Shown piece after piece: positions 45,908-54,385 of a DNA stretch of 64,000 bases. The stretch's first letter is position 1; the number at the start of each line of letters is the position of its first letter. Source of the DNA: Idiomarina sp. (GTDB taxonomy: Bacteria > Pseudomonadota > Gammaproteobacteria > Enterobacterales > Alteromonadaceae); the NCBI GenBank assembly GCA_020831965.1, contig JAFIFP010000007.1:310001-374000 (forward strand), in the 5' to 3' direction. The position numbers and the translations under genes were made by a program. The notes below the pieces were generated by a model, which saw only the letters and a list, made by a program, of their open reading frames with translations, was not told the DNA's origin and made no database searches.

Positions 45908-48179
45908 CGCGCATCCCCCTATCTTCAAACACCGAAAGCACGGCGTTCGCGACGGTATCTCTGTTTCTCATGATCAAGTCGACCACCGCGTCATCTGTGA
46001 GTGCAGACATATTGAAGTTAAGATTCACCTCTTCTCTCCCGCCGCCGGCTATCGCTTGGCGTAGGTTCTCATTACTGGTGATTTGCCCACGGCCTCCGCG
46101 CAGGTCGAGTAACTCTGGTCCACGCTCGCCAACTAACCAGGTTCCCGGAGCAACCGGGCCACCGTTCGCTCTTGCGCCGGCTAATTGCGTTCCTTGGATA
46201 TTGGAAACAAGGCCAACCGTCGCGGCTCCGACACTTGCCATGGCGGCGAGATTAATTGGCCATGGATTGTTTGCGGCTTTCGCAATACCGTTCCAGATTT
46301 GCACCGCGGAGTCCGCAACAGCGAATGCCTTACTCGCGGCGAAGAGTCCTCGGTAGATTCCGGTCTGTTTGCCGCGCCATACCTCAGCTAAACCCGCAAG
46401 CCCATCAAATAACTGAGAGTAGCCACCAAGCATCATGCTGCGCTTAGCAGCTGTCAGTTGAGAGAGCTGATCATTGTGCGCGACATGTAAGTCGCGCTCC
46501 ATTTCGAGAAACTCTTCTTCTGTCAGGTGCTTTTGTTCTAGGAACTCGCGAAGCTGCTCAATGCGACGTTCATGGCGACTTTCGAGGATCTGATACTCGT
46601 CCATGCTGAATTGCATGATGCGCTGAATTTCGCGTTGTGCGGATTCTGATTCCGCTTGAATTCTTGCCGCCTCTGCTTCCCGCAAGGCTTCTGATTGCCG
46701 TTCATACGCAGCAACTTCATTCGCCCGGTAGTGCTCGCGCATGGCTTCAAGTGATTCAAAGCCGAGTCGCTCAAGCGCTTCCTGATCTGCATAGAGCTGG
46801 CTTATTTGCTCCAACTGATTACGGTGGGCAATCTCTCGCTTCCCTTCCTCATCGGAATAGGTCATGTCCATCACACGGATCAGATTGAGGCTGTGCTCTT
46901 GAGCTCGCGCTAACTCGCGTGCTCTCGCCTCTTCTTCAGTTCGAGCCTGTTCCTCGAGGCGCGCGCGTCGGCGCTCTGCTTCTTGAGCTTCGGCCTGCTC
47001 CCGTGCTTCTCGCTGTTCCCGCTCTAAATTTTGCTGCTGCACTTCAAGCGCAAAACGTCGCGAGTACAAGTCGCTGAGCAATCGTTCTTGCTCAAGTGCT
47101 TGAGCATTTATCCGCGCGGCCTCTTGCGCACTGCGCGCATTCTCAATAGGGCGTCGCTCAACACGGTCTTCCTCAGCCTTCGCTATCTTGGCCTCAACTT
47201 CTTTAAGTTGACGCTCTATCTCTGCAGGATCGATGATTCGCATAGGAGAGCTATTACGAAGTCGTGTCGTAATCCCCTGCATGGAGTCGTCTAACAATCG
47301 AAGTCCACTGGCGGCAACTGAAGTTACGCCTGTCGTTTGGCCTATCTCGCGGAGCATCTCACGCCAGCTTTGTCCTAAGCCATCACTGGCACCGGCCACA
47401 CCGATGTTTTCAGCAGAGCCTGCGCCGCCGATTCGTTGCTCTAGCATCGCCAATATTTGCTCTTGCGCCTTAGCAACCTCACCTGTGCGCACGAAGGACT
47501 CGACCACTTCCTGTTGGGATCGAGAAACAAATATCCCCTCGCGTCTCAGTCTCGATAACGCTTCAGCCGGCTCCTCCAAGATCTGACCTAGCCGCCGTGC
47601 CGACGAGGCAATATCCTGCTCCGTAACCGTGGCGAAGTCCTGCGCAAGACGAATCGTACGCTCAAACTGTTCGCCGGTTACATTAGAAAAACGCAATAGC
47701 TGACTCTGCGCGCGTCGAACATCAGCTTCACTAGCAAGCGTACTTCTTCCCACCTCATCAGCCATGCGAACGAGCTCATCGCGAGTAAAACCCACAGCAT
47801 TGTTTGTGGCTCGTAGTTGCGCTTGGAGTACAGCTTGGCTTCTTTCAAAGCGATCCGTTTCCGCTGCTGCAGAGCCTAAGACTGTCACTGCAGCTCCAAC
47901 CCCAACACCAAGAGCAAGGCCACTGGCACCGACTGAACGCAGACCTGTCGCTATAAAGCTTAGGCGCCCAGAGATCCCATTTAGAGGTCCTTGTAATACT
48001 GCGGCGGAATTCGCGGCACGACGAAACGTATTAGATAAGCGGGCGTTTTGGTCATTGGCGGCACGTGCCCGCTGGTTATAGCGGGCGGTGTCACGACCAA
48101 CTCGTTGCATCTCACGCTGAAAGCGAGCTGTATCCGCATCAAGGCGGGCTACCATTGTCGCTATCGTGTTTCGACTCAT
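45900..48179 (-). CDS. Tail tape measure protein
   Basis: A 759-residue protein that sets tail length and is ejected with the DNA. N-terminal coiled segments (RFQREMQRVGRDTARYNQRA) precede small-residue-rich hydrophobic stretches (GASGLALGVGVGAAVTVLGS). A long Glu/Arg/Ala coiled coil spans residues 330-560, and a glycine-rich tail follows. Size and place between the tail chaperone and the distal tail genes fit. ATG 48179 has AAGGAG 10 nt upstream. The C-terminal tail overlaps the distal tail gene start. Confidence 0.9.
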   Translation of the reverse strand: MSRNTIATMVARLDADTARFQREMQRVGRDTARYNQRARAANDQNARLSNTFRRAANSAAVLQGPLNGISGRLSFIATGLRSVGASGLALGVGVGAAVTVLGSAAAETDRFERSQAVLQAQLRATNNAVGFTRDELVRMADEVGRSTLASEADVRRAQSQLLRFSNVTGEQFERTIRLAQDFATVTEQDIASSARRLGQILEEPAEALSRLRREGIFVSRSQQEVVESFVRTGEVAKAQEQILAMLEQRIGGAGSAENIGVAGASDGLGQSWREMLREIGQTTGVTSVAASGLRLLDDSMQGITTRLRNSSPMRIIDPAEIERQLKEVEAKIAKAEEDRVERRPIENARSAQEAARINAQALEQERLLSDLYSRRFALEVQQQNLEREQREAREQAEAQEAERRRARLEEQARTEEEARARELARAQEHSLNLIRVMDMTYSDEEGKREIAHRNQLEQISQLYADQEALERLGFESLEAMREHYRANEVAAYERQSEALREAEAARIQAESESAQREIQRIMQFSMDEYQILESRHERRIEQLREFLEQKHLTEEEFLEMERDLHVAHNDQLSQLTAAKRSMMLGGYSQLFDGLAGLAEVWRGKQTGIYRGLFAASKAFAVADSAVQIWNGIAKAANNPWPINLAAMASVGAATVGLVSNIQGTQLAGARANGGPVAPGTWLVGERGPELLDLRGGRGQITSNENLRQAIAGGGREEVNLNFNMSALTDDAVVDLIMRNRDTVANAVLSVFEDRGMRVA

Positions 48180-48408
48180 TACCAAGGATCTCCTTGAGTA
48201 GAGCAATTTCTTGCTCTACATCAGTGGGTACTATGGGTTTATTCTTCTGCTTGTCCTTGGGAGACTGCAGTTCTTCAGAGAGGATTTTGAAGTAACAAAG
48301 AAGCTCCGTGATGTCCCGAGACGACTGCTCTGACAACCACTGGCTTTTAGTCTTTCCTTGGCTTAACGCGACTCTCCAGGCGAATCTTTCGAAGGGTCGC
48401 TCTCTGAG
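48139..48408 (-). CDS. T extension of the tail assembly chaperone, made by -1 frameshift (gpGT)
   Basis: This 89-codon frame is open from the slippery site AAAAAAC (48408-48414 on the minus strand) to a stop at 48139, with no stop in between. It begins LRERPFERFAWRVALSQGKT and continues KSQWLSEQSSRDITELLCYF, the look of lambda T-type chaperone domains. The G frame codons GAA AAA AAC give a classical A AAA AAC heptamer. A fused product of about 222 residues (133 of G plus 89 of T) is predicted. A separate TTG start at 48336 is possible but less likely. It overlaps the tape measure start by 41 bp. Confidence 0.8.
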   Translation of the reverse strand, partial: LRERPFERFAWRVALSQGKTKSQWLSEQSSRDITELLCYFKILSEELQSPKDKQKNKPIVPTDVEQEIALLKEILGNESKHDSDNGSPP

Positions 48409-48806
48409 TTTTTTTCCAACTCATCCATCGCCCGATCGCTCAGTGCGTTAATTGTGTCAGCGCGAAGATAGACTCGCGTAATGCCCTTTGAAGGCCAACG
48501 AGCAATTGCTTCTGCCAAATCAATAAGACTCAACCCACCGCGATCCGACTCCGGCATTGCTGCCGCAATTACGAGAGACGGATAGAGTCGACGCCACGCT
48601 TTTTGATTGAGTTTCTCCGTATCGCTCTTGTCCCGGAAGATCTCATTCTGAATGGCATCCTCATATTCAGCGCGGCTCAGTCCATCCATTTCCTGAATCG
48701 TAATTTCACGACCGCCCCACTCAGGAACCTTGATAGTTTCCGACTTGAGCGGAGGGGTTTTTAAAAACGCCTGAGCGTTTAACTTAGTCACCTTGCGACT
48801 GGCCAT
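48363..48806 (-). CDS. Tail assembly chaperone (lambda gpG-like)
   Basis: A 147-residue cytoplasmic protein that binds the tape measure protein during tail assembly. Motifs include VPEWGGREITIQEMDGLSRA, EYEDAIQNEIFRDK and WRRLYPSLVIAAAMPESDRG. It lies between the tail tube and tape measure genes as in lambda. Near its 3' end is the A AAA AAC heptamer that leads to the GT fusion. It overlaps the tail tube gene by 23 bp. Confidence 0.85.
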   Translation of the reverse strand: MASRKVTKLNAQAFLKTPPLKSETIKVPEWGGREITIQEMDGLSRAEYEDAIQNEIFRDKSDTEKLNQKAWRRLYPSLVIAAAMPESDRGGLSLIDLAEAIARWPSKGITRVYLRADTINALSDRAMDELEKNSESDPSKDSPGESR

Positions 48807-49227
48807 TTACGGATCCCCATTCAACATCGCCACTCATTTTTCCTTTGACGGTTGCTTTCAAAATGTTTTCTTTCTCAGGGCTATTCACCCGAAACCCAAG
48901 AAGCGCCATTTCAAAGCGAGCCGTCACACCATTCGGAAACTCAATTTCAAAGTCGCGAACTTCACGATTCTTAGCAGCGACGCGAAAAGCTTGTTGGTTG
49001 GTACTCTCCTTGTTGTAGTCGAATACGATGTCCTTATCATCACCATCAATCATTCCGGAAATGTATCGCTTCGAGAGCTGATCTAAGCCAGCACGCTCGA
49101 CTGCTGGGGCTTCACTTCCGGTATCACCGATAGCCTCGATATCATCAATCAGTGTGTAATCTTCACCGATCTTCATCTTGAATTTTGTGCCCGCGCCGAG
49201 CACAACTGGTTGGGTTACTTCAGGCAT
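48784..49227 (-). CDS. Major tail tube protein
   Basis: A 147-residue beta-rich protein that stacks to form the flexible tail tube. It has LIDDIEAIGDTGSEAPAVER, RYISGMIDGDDKDIVFDYNK and GVTARFEMALLGFRVNS, the features of siphovirus tail tube (gpV-like) proteins. It lies after the tail-terminator gene and before the chaperones, the normal order. Length is at the lower end for the family. Confidence 0.82.
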   Translation of the reverse strand: MPEVTQPVVLGAGTKFKMKIGEDYTLIDDIEAIGDTGSEAPAVERAGLDQLSKRYISGMIDGDDKDIVFDYNKESTNQQAFRVAAKNREVRDFEIEFPNGVTARFEMALLGFRVNSPEKENILKATVKGKMSGDVEWGSVNGQSQGD

Positions 49228-49229
49228 GA

Positions 49230-49625
49230 CTAAGTCTCCTCTGGAGGGGTATAAATTACATGTGCACTAATCGAAACCACCCCGACTGATTTCTCCTTGT
49301 CTTCACCTGCACCGCCGCAACGGATAAGGTGAATGAAGAAGTTGCTCTTGGGGCCACTAAAATTCGACAGTACTTTTGAGATTCGACGAGCAAGGCTTTT
49401 CGCTTCGTCATAAGAGTTGTGCCAAATATCAAACTCAATATCTTGCTTAACAATTCGAGCAGCACCGCCATCAAGACGCCGAAGAAATGGGGGTTCCTCG
49501 GATGTATAGGTAATCGCAGGAATCTCATCATCGAGAGTCCTGTCGATAGGTATGACGCGATCGGCAACCTGCTCAGTTACTTCGGTATCTTGTAAGAGAA
49601 TTTCCCTAATAGCGTTTTCAATCAT
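49230..49625 (-). CDS. Tail completion/terminator protein, DUF3168 family
   Basis: A 131-residue protein with the DUF3168 pattern: MIENAIREILLQDTEVTEQV, IPAITYTSEEPPFLRRLDG and a strand-rich middle. It caps the tail tube for joining to the head (gpU-like). It overlaps the gp10-like gene by 4 bp and lies 2 bp before the tail tube gene. Confidence 0.8.
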   Translation of the reverse strand: MIENAIREILLQDTEVTEQVADRVIPIDRTLDDEIPAITYTSEEPPFLRRLDGGAARIVKQDIEFDIWHNSYDEAKSLARRISKVLSNFSGPKSNFFIHLIRCGGAGEDKEKSVGVVSISAHVIYTPPEET

Positions 49626-50131
49626 CGTGAATCTCTCGCTTTTCTGGTGGCCTGAACGACGATCATTTCAGCGAGTGCGTCTCTAAATTCCAGCAATGTT
49701 CTCTGTTGTGATGATTCAAACGCATCAGCCAGGTATGACTTGGGTTGAAATCCGGGGTGCTTCACCCGTCCAACAACGCGACCATTGATCACGGCAACAG
49801 CTTTGTTTCTTCTTCGGTTTCTGCCGCGGCCTCTCATCTCTGAGGGAATATCATGCGGAGCTACCCCTCGCTCAACAAGGCGCATATACCAGGCGCGTCG
49901 TCCAAACACACCGACGGTACCTGACGCAAGCTGATCCGTTCGCTTATCGATTTTGTATCGAATGCTGCGACGACCTTTACCGGATCGAACAGGAATGTTT
50001 TGTCTCATAGCCTTCGCGGGGATCTTTAAGGCTTCTCTCAGTGCTCGTTCACTGGCCTCGACCGCATACTCTCCGCCGAGCTCATTAAGGGCGTCGACTA
50101 AACCTCGAAGGCCATCAATGCGAAAGGTCAT
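49622..50131 (-). CDS. HK97 gp10-like head-tail joining/tail completion protein
   Basis: A 169-residue basic protein of the gp10 family: MTFRIDGLRGLVDALNELGG, RALREALKIPAKAMRQNIPV, RSGKGRRSIRY and GFQPKSYLADAFESS. It acts in joining heads and tails. The ATG at 50131 overlaps the previous stop (ATGA) and has GGAG 8 nt upstream, better than 50152. The arginine-rich C-terminus is normal. Confidence 0.85.
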   Translation of the reverse strand: MTFRIDGLRGLVDALNELGGEYAVEASERALREALKIPAKAMRQNIPVRSGKGRRSIRYKIDKRTDQLASGTVGVFGRRAWYMRLVERGVAPHDIPSEMRGRGRNRRRNKAVAVINGRVVGRVKHPGFQPKSYLADAFESSQQRTLLEFRDALAEMIVVQATRKARDSR

Positions 50132-50460
50132 CGAATGAACTCCGTCTGCCAAATAAACTCAATGTTTTGTTCGCCCGGATTTTCAATGCGATGGACTTTG
50201 TAAACCTTACCTTTGAACTCGATGGCCAAGTCGTCACGGTGGCTCAAGTCTCGAATAAAACGAGTCCGAAATATCTTCAATAGCGGGTTCTCGTCACCGC
50301 CCATTTCCTCTTTATAGATGCTTTCGGACTTGATTATCTGGGCCCATGCTTTGCGCAACTCTTGGTAATCTTCCTTGCGCGCTTCACCCGAATCGGAACG
50401 CACTTTAACCTTCAGAAGAATTCTCACTCGATGCCGAAGCTTGCCTGCGTCAATAGCCAT
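50128..50460 (-). CDS. Head closure protein (SPP1 gp16-like, PF05521 type)
   Basis: A 110-residue beta-barrel protein: MAIDAGKLRHRVRILLKVKV, YQELRKAWAQIIKSES, IRDLSHRDDLAIEFKGKVYK and VHRIENPGEQNIEF. This is the pattern of phage head closure proteins that plug the portal after DNA packaging. It lies in the usual connector cluster, touching the gene before (50460) and overlapping the one after. Confidence 0.88.
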   Translation of the reverse strand: MAIDAGKLRHRVRILLKVKVRSDSGEARKEDYQELRKAWAQIIKSESIYKEEMGGDENPLLKIFRTRFIRDLSHRDDLAIEFKGKVYKVHRIENPGEQNIEFIWQTEFIR

Positions 50461-50786
50461 TAGATGTGAATAATCCGGTAGCGCCCCACAGCCTTCTCGT
50501 ATGCGGGGTTATCTTTTAGCGTGCTTAAACTTGTCAGTCCGCGATTTTCATAGATGTCAGAGAGAATCATTAGAATCCCTTGGCGCAGACGTGGAGTAAT
50601 CACAACACCGGTTTCGTCTTCTGCGGCTTCTAATGCCTCTTGGTCTTCATAAATGACTCGCTGGATATCGTCCTGGACAATATCTACTGCTACATCAATT
50701 TTTTCATTGATGTAGTCATCATCCGCCTCATCATCTAGCTCTAGCCGTAGCTGTCGCTTGGCCGATTCCAGCGAGACTAATGGCAT
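50460..50786 (-). CDS. Head-tail connector (HK97 gp6-like)
   Basis: A 108-residue helical protein: MPLVSLESAKRQLRLELDDE, NEKIDVAVDIVQDDIQRVIY and LRQGILMILSDIYENRG. It matches the gp6-like connector (PF05135) that forms a ring below the portal. It starts at the stop of the Ala-rich gene and ends at the start of the head closure gene. Confidence 0.87.
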   Translation of the reverse strand: MPLVSLESAKRQLRLELDDEADDDYINEKIDVAVDIVQDDIQRVIYEDQEALEAAEDETGVVITPRLRQGILMILSDIYENRGLTSLSTLKDNPAYEKAVGRYRIIHI

Positions 50787-51088
50787 TACGCTTTACCTTT
50801 GCCTGACTTGGTTTTGACGGCGGAAGCTGTTTTCGAATTTGACTCGTCCTCAGCTTTGGTATCCGCTTCAGCTTTCGCCTTAGCTTCTTCCTCAGCCTCT
50901 GCTTTAGCCTTCGCCTCTGCTGCCGCTTTTGCTTCAGCCTCTTTGGCCGCGTCATTATCTTCGAGTGCACCAATCGCCTTCGCATGACTAAGCGCTACTT
51001 CGGGTAAGCTCTCATATTCGCCCACGGGATAGGCTACTACTGTCACGCCATCTTCAGAGGCTTTGAACTGCTTCGTTACTTTAAGCAT
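50786..51088 (-). CDS. Low-complexity Ala/Lys/Glu-rich phage protein
   Basis: A 100-residue protein. The first 40 residues look folded (MLKVTKQFKASEDGVTVVAY). From about residue 47 it turns into a low-complexity Ala/Lys/Glu stretch of about 35 residues and a basic tail. It lies between the capsid and connector genes, where some phages have a small head protein. The function is unknown. The charged helix may be a spacer or binding arm. Confidence 0.7.
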   Translation of the reverse strand: MLKVTKQFKASEDGVTVVAYPVGEYESLPEVALSHAKAIGALEDNDAAKEAEAKAAAEAKAKAEAEEEAKAKAEADTKAEDESNSKTASAVKTKSGKGKA

Positions 51089-51110
51089 CGTTCTTCTCCA
51101 GTGTTATAAA

Positions 51111-51136
51111 ACAGCAAGGCCCCAATAAGGGGCCTT
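51111..51136 (-). terminator. Stem-loop after the capsid gene
   Basis: AAGGCCCC (51116-51123) pairs with GGGGCCTT (51129-51136) over a 5-nt loop. On the minus strand it is followed by GCTGTTTTAT, a weak T-run. It lies 30 bp after the capsid stop and may lower transcription of the downstream genes or protect the capsid mRNA. Confidence 0.65.
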
Positions 51137-51165
51137 TGCTGACTCTATGGTTGCCGCTTAACTAC

Positions 51166-52389
51166 TTATGCAGCGCGACCAGTTAGTGCTTTGATTGCGG
51201 CTGCATCTTGTAACACACAGTCAAAGCGGTGGAACGCGAGGAAACCAGTCTGGTCGAATTCGGCATAACGCTCTACCAAACGCTTGATAACCATGTACAT
51301 CACACGACGCAAGATGAACTGGTCCCAATCTCCGTAGGCGGCGAACTTCGCACCCGCTTCAAGATCAGGGATTGCCTGGTCAATGAAGTACCGCTCACCC
51401 AGCACAGTTGCAGGAGCTGCACCGGCAACAGCAGGCAGCCAGATCGGCCGCCCTTGGTCATCTTCCATTTCGGTAATCTTCAATAACGTATTGTCATTGA
51501 AACCGAACGCAGACTTCGGACTCGCACGATATGCTGGATCAACCGAGTGCTTTAAGCGGGCAAAGTCCTTCCAGCTAATCGCACCTACCGCATTGGTAGT
51601 GTGTCCACTGGAGATGGCAGTGATTACACCCGTCGGTTGCTCTGGAGTACCCGCGCCGCTACCCGTCGCAATGAGCTTCGCCTCACCGCGGCCAATACGC
51701 GAAGCAATTCGCTTCGCGATAACACCCTGCACATCCACGCCGTTATCGTTGAGTAGCTCGTTGGATACGAGGATGATTTTTGAAGATAGCTTTTTAGCAC
51801 CAAGCAGCTTCTCACCGAACGTAATATCTTGCTTGCCTGTCTCTTGGTTCTCTCCAACGAGTTCACCAATTTCCGTGGTACCGTCAGTTGTTGGCCAGTT
51901 GATCGGGTTACCCGATGTAGTGGTCAATACCTGACAGAAGTTTGCGATGCCACCGTATGCCTTCATGGACTCATGAATGCGATTAAGCATTTCTTTGGGA
52001 ACCGTATAGCCCCCTTTGTCACCAGGGTTTGTCGCATTCGCTCGCATTTCAGCGAGAAGCGCGCGCTGCTCTGCATCCATTTCTTGAGGGCCATGGCGAA
52101 GCATCATATCGAAGGCTTCGTTGCGACGATCATCAGCACTGCGTTCTTCGCGCTGACCATCTTGGTTGTTGCGGACGTCGTCCTGATTGTCCTGAACAAA
52201 CCGAGTGTCCAGTTCACGAAGCTCCTCTTCGCGTTTGATTTGCTCATCCAATGAATCGAGCGATCCCTTCATACCTTTCCAAGAGTCGCGTTGCTCGGTC
52301 GTCCATTCGTTTTCGCCAATGGACTCGTGTAGCGCTCGCATGTCGCGAGCGATGTTGTCGCGCTTTTGGCGCAGTTCATGCAGCTTCAT
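51166..52389 (-). CDS. Major capsid protein (HK97 fold)
   Basis: A 407-residue head protein. The N-terminal 100 residues are the coiled delta domain (MKLHELRQKRDNIARDMRAL) that is removed by the head protease. The mature part begins near residue 105-125 and has DKGGYTVPKEMLNRIHESMK, STDGTTEIGELVGE-type and RGEAKLIATGSGAGTPEQPT. It is followed by a stem-loop and preceded by the protease gene. All usual parts are present. Confidence 0.94.
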   Translation of the reverse strand: MKLHELRQKRDNIARDMRALHESIGENEWTTEQRDSWKGMKGSLDSLDEQIKREEELRELDTRFVQDNQDDVRNNQDGQREERSADDRRNEAFDMMLRHGPQEMDAEQRALLAEMRANATNPGDKGGYTVPKEMLNRIHESMKAYGGIANFCQVLTTTSGNPINWPTTDGTTEIGELVGENQETGKQDITFGEKLLGAKKLSSKIILVSNELLNDNGVDVQGVIAKRIASRIGRGEAKLIATGSGAGTPEQPTGVITAISSGHTTNAVGAISWKDFARLKHSVDPAYRASPKSAFGFNDNTLLKITEMEDDQGRPIWLPAVAGAAPATVLGERYFIDQAIPDLEAGAKFAAYGDWDQFILRRVMYMVIKRLVERYAEFDQTGFLAFHRFDCVLQDAAAIKALTGRAA

Positions 52390-52399
52390 AGAATTCTCC

Positions 52400-53002
52400 T
52401 TAGCAGCTGATTAATTGTAAAAAGCGCTCGCGAGCGCCTTTCTGGTTGATGATTTTTTGCCGGTGTTCAGCGAGGGCTTCTTTGTATGCTTCCAAGCTTC
52501 TTGCGCTCACCTTAGTGTCCGGATAAGCAGGGAAGGTAACGGGGCTCACATCGAAGAGTTTCGAGATACGATGTACCGTCCGAACAAGCACCCCGTCCTC
52601 GTCTTCATCCCATTTGTCACCATCTCGAGCGACACGAAATGCGAATGATGATTGATCGATGTCTCCACGCTTGAGTGGTGCGATAACGAGGTCTTTGATG
52701 GTTTGGGTATCTGGTGCGTCAGCTTCATAGTTAAGCGCTTCCTCATCCACGCTCAAACGAAGCGTTCCACTTTTCGTGCGCCCTAAGATGAAGTTGCCAT
52801 CATGATTGAGTAAACAGCGGACATCATCAGCAAGTACATCATCGAATGCACCAGGCATGATCACTTCCCGAAAGCCCCCTAGGTTTTCCGAGCGCACATT
52901 GAACACTGATGCTTGACCTACGATTAATGACGTTCCACTCTCTTCGTTCGAACGCAATTCAAGGGAACTTTGGAAAATGCGTTTTTCAATGTTATTGCTC
53001 AT
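52400..53002 (-). CDS. Prohead (HK97 family) protease
   Basis: A 200-residue serine protease that cuts the capsid delta domain during head maturation. It has SLIVGQASVFNVRSENLGGF, DVRCLLNHDGNFILGRTKSG (catalytic His), and DIDQSSFAFRVARDGDKWDE (catalytic Ser region). Length is normal. It overlaps the portal gene by 11 bp and lies 10 bp before the capsid gene. Confidence 0.92.
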   Translation of the reverse strand: MSNNIEKRIFQSSLELRSNEESGTSLIVGQASVFNVRSENLGGFREVIMPGAFDDVLADDVRCLLNHDGNFILGRTKSGTLRLSVDEEALNYEADAPDTQTIKDLVIAPLKRGDIDQSSFAFRVARDGDKWDEDEDGVLVRTVHRISKLFDVSPVTFPAYPDTKVSARSLEAYKEALAEHRQKIINQKGARERFLQLISC

Positions 53003-54233
53003 CTTTTTTATCCTTATCCGACTTGTCGTTTACATCATCAGGTTTTGATGCGTTGACACTAACCAGAAACTCGCTCAAACCGTCGACCTCTTCTAGATCT
53101 TCAAACGCACGAGCTTCATTTCGATTCATCCACCCATCAGTGATGCCATAGTGATAGAACTTGGCGCGCTCCTCTGGCGTGCCCCGCAGTAAGCCGGCTA
53201 AATTGAATTTCACGTAATAACCTGCAGCACGCTCGGCACGAGTGAATATCTTGCGGTTAAGTTCTTGCTCCCACTTAATGACAATTGGCATTGTCGTGTG
53301 GCGAACGAATCCAATGGCCTGATGGGTGATGTTGGAAAATGTTGCCTTCTCTAGGTCATTGATCATGTGAGAAGGAACGTTATAGATTCCTGCGATTTCT
53401 GAACGGGTTAACTTCCTGCTCTCAAGAAACTGGGCTTCTTCCGGAGGAATTGTGATGCGCTGGTATTCTAGATCTGCCGGCAGTAGTAGCGTTTTATTCT
53501 CTTCTTTTTTTAAGGCTGCAGTTGCGCTTTTCCAGGCATCTTTTAGTAGAACCCAGGAGTCTTTATTGAGAGCAGTTCCTTTATGAGTCACAAGCGCCGA
53601 TGGTCGCCCCCCTTGACCAAAGAAAGTGAGTCCATAGCGCTGCGCCGCCAAACCCAGCCCGATCGTTTCTGCATGTTGTCGAATTGGCGACGTTCCCCAC
53701 CGCGCATTACTGCCAATGGCGCGTATGTGAACCATATCCTCCGGCGAAATAGCCCGCCCGGTTTCTGCGTCTGCCTCTGGGTCAAACGAAGCATATACAA
53801 TGCGACCACCATGCTTTTCTAAACTAGAGTGAGAAGCTGCATGGCGAACTAACTCCCGCAATTCTCCTCGAGGAGAACGCTTTAGTTCAGTGAGCCCATT
53901 CCCCCAACCACAGACATCAGCCTGGACTATTTCTCGCCAGTCGTAACTTGATTGCCATGGATTAGGTTCGTCATGGAGTAAATAGAAAGCGGGATGATCC
54001 TTAGCTTTTTCTACCTTGCCATTGCGTGAGCGGAGAACATGAAGGGGAAGCTGAGCAATAGTGGAAGACAGAACATATATACATGCGTATACGGCAGCTA
54101 AGCGTTTGGCAGTGTCAGGTGTAACCTGAGTTCCAGCCATAGACGGAAATAGCTCCTGAATTGCATCATAGTCAGATATCGGGACCGAAGGATTTTCTAA
54201 ACTAGATGAACGCTGGAGCATATCGAAAATCAT
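52992..54233 (-). CDS. Phage portal protein (HK97-type)
   Basis: A 413-residue ring protein through which DNA enters and leaves the head. It has VYACIYVLSSTIAQLPLHVL, RNGKVEKAKDHPAFYLLHDE, LTFFGQGGRPSALVTHKGTA and the conserved end RSEIAGIYNVPSHMINDLEK. Length is normal for PF04860. The start overlaps the stop of the 51-residue gene as ATGA; the end overlaps the protease gene. Confidence 0.93.
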   Translation of the reverse strand: MIFDMLQRSSSLENPSVPISDYDAIQELFPSMAGTQVTPDTAKRLAAVYACIYVLSSTIAQLPLHVLRSRNGKVEKAKDHPAFYLLHDEPNPWQSSYDWREIVQADVCGWGNGLTELKRSPRGELRELVRHAASHSSLEKHGGRIVYASFDPEADAETGRAISPEDMVHIRAIGSNARWGTSPIRQHAETIGLGLAAQRYGLTFFGQGGRPSALVTHKGTALNKDSWVLLKDAWKSATAALKKEENKTLLLPADLEYQRITIPPEEAQFLESRKLTRSEIAGIYNVPSHMINDLEKATFSNITHQAIGFVRHTTMPIVIKWEQELNRKIFTRAERAAGYYVKFNLAGLLRGTPEERAKFYHYGITDGWMNRNEARAFEDLEEVDGLSEFLVSVNASKPDDVNDKSDKDKKDEQ

Positions 54234-54385
54234 TTACCGCCCCCTGCCTGAGCTCGTAGAGCAAACACCAGCATAAGGACTCCCACAACCACAAAAGCGA
54301 TATCGAGCCCAAATCTGATCGTCACGCCCGCGGCCAACATCCCCAGACCAGATAAGCCAATTAAATCGATGATCAGTTTTCTCAT
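54230..54385 (-). CDS. 51-residue membrane protein between terminase and portal
   Basis: A very short gene (51 codons plus stop). Its product begins [20 protein letters not shown] and has one or two hydrophobic segments, ending in a glycine-rich tail. It overlaps the terminase stop by one base (TGATG) and the portal start as ATGA, so it is translationally coupled on both sides, which strongly supports it. No known function. Small membrane proteins occur at this place in other HK97-like phages. Confidence 0.75.
   Translation of the reverse strand: MRKLIIDLIGLSGLGMLAAGVTIRFGLDIAFVVVGVLMLVFALRAQAGGGK

Noticed and set aside
48139-48336. Independent small gene starting at TTG 48336
   Set aside because: The same frame is open upstream through the A AAA AAC heptamer and reads as a T domain, so a frameshift product explains it better.
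50880-50960. Imperfect GCT/GCC-rich repeats
   Set aside because: These simply encode the Ala/Lys/Glu low-complexity stretch of the 50786-51088 protein; no array with regular spacing.
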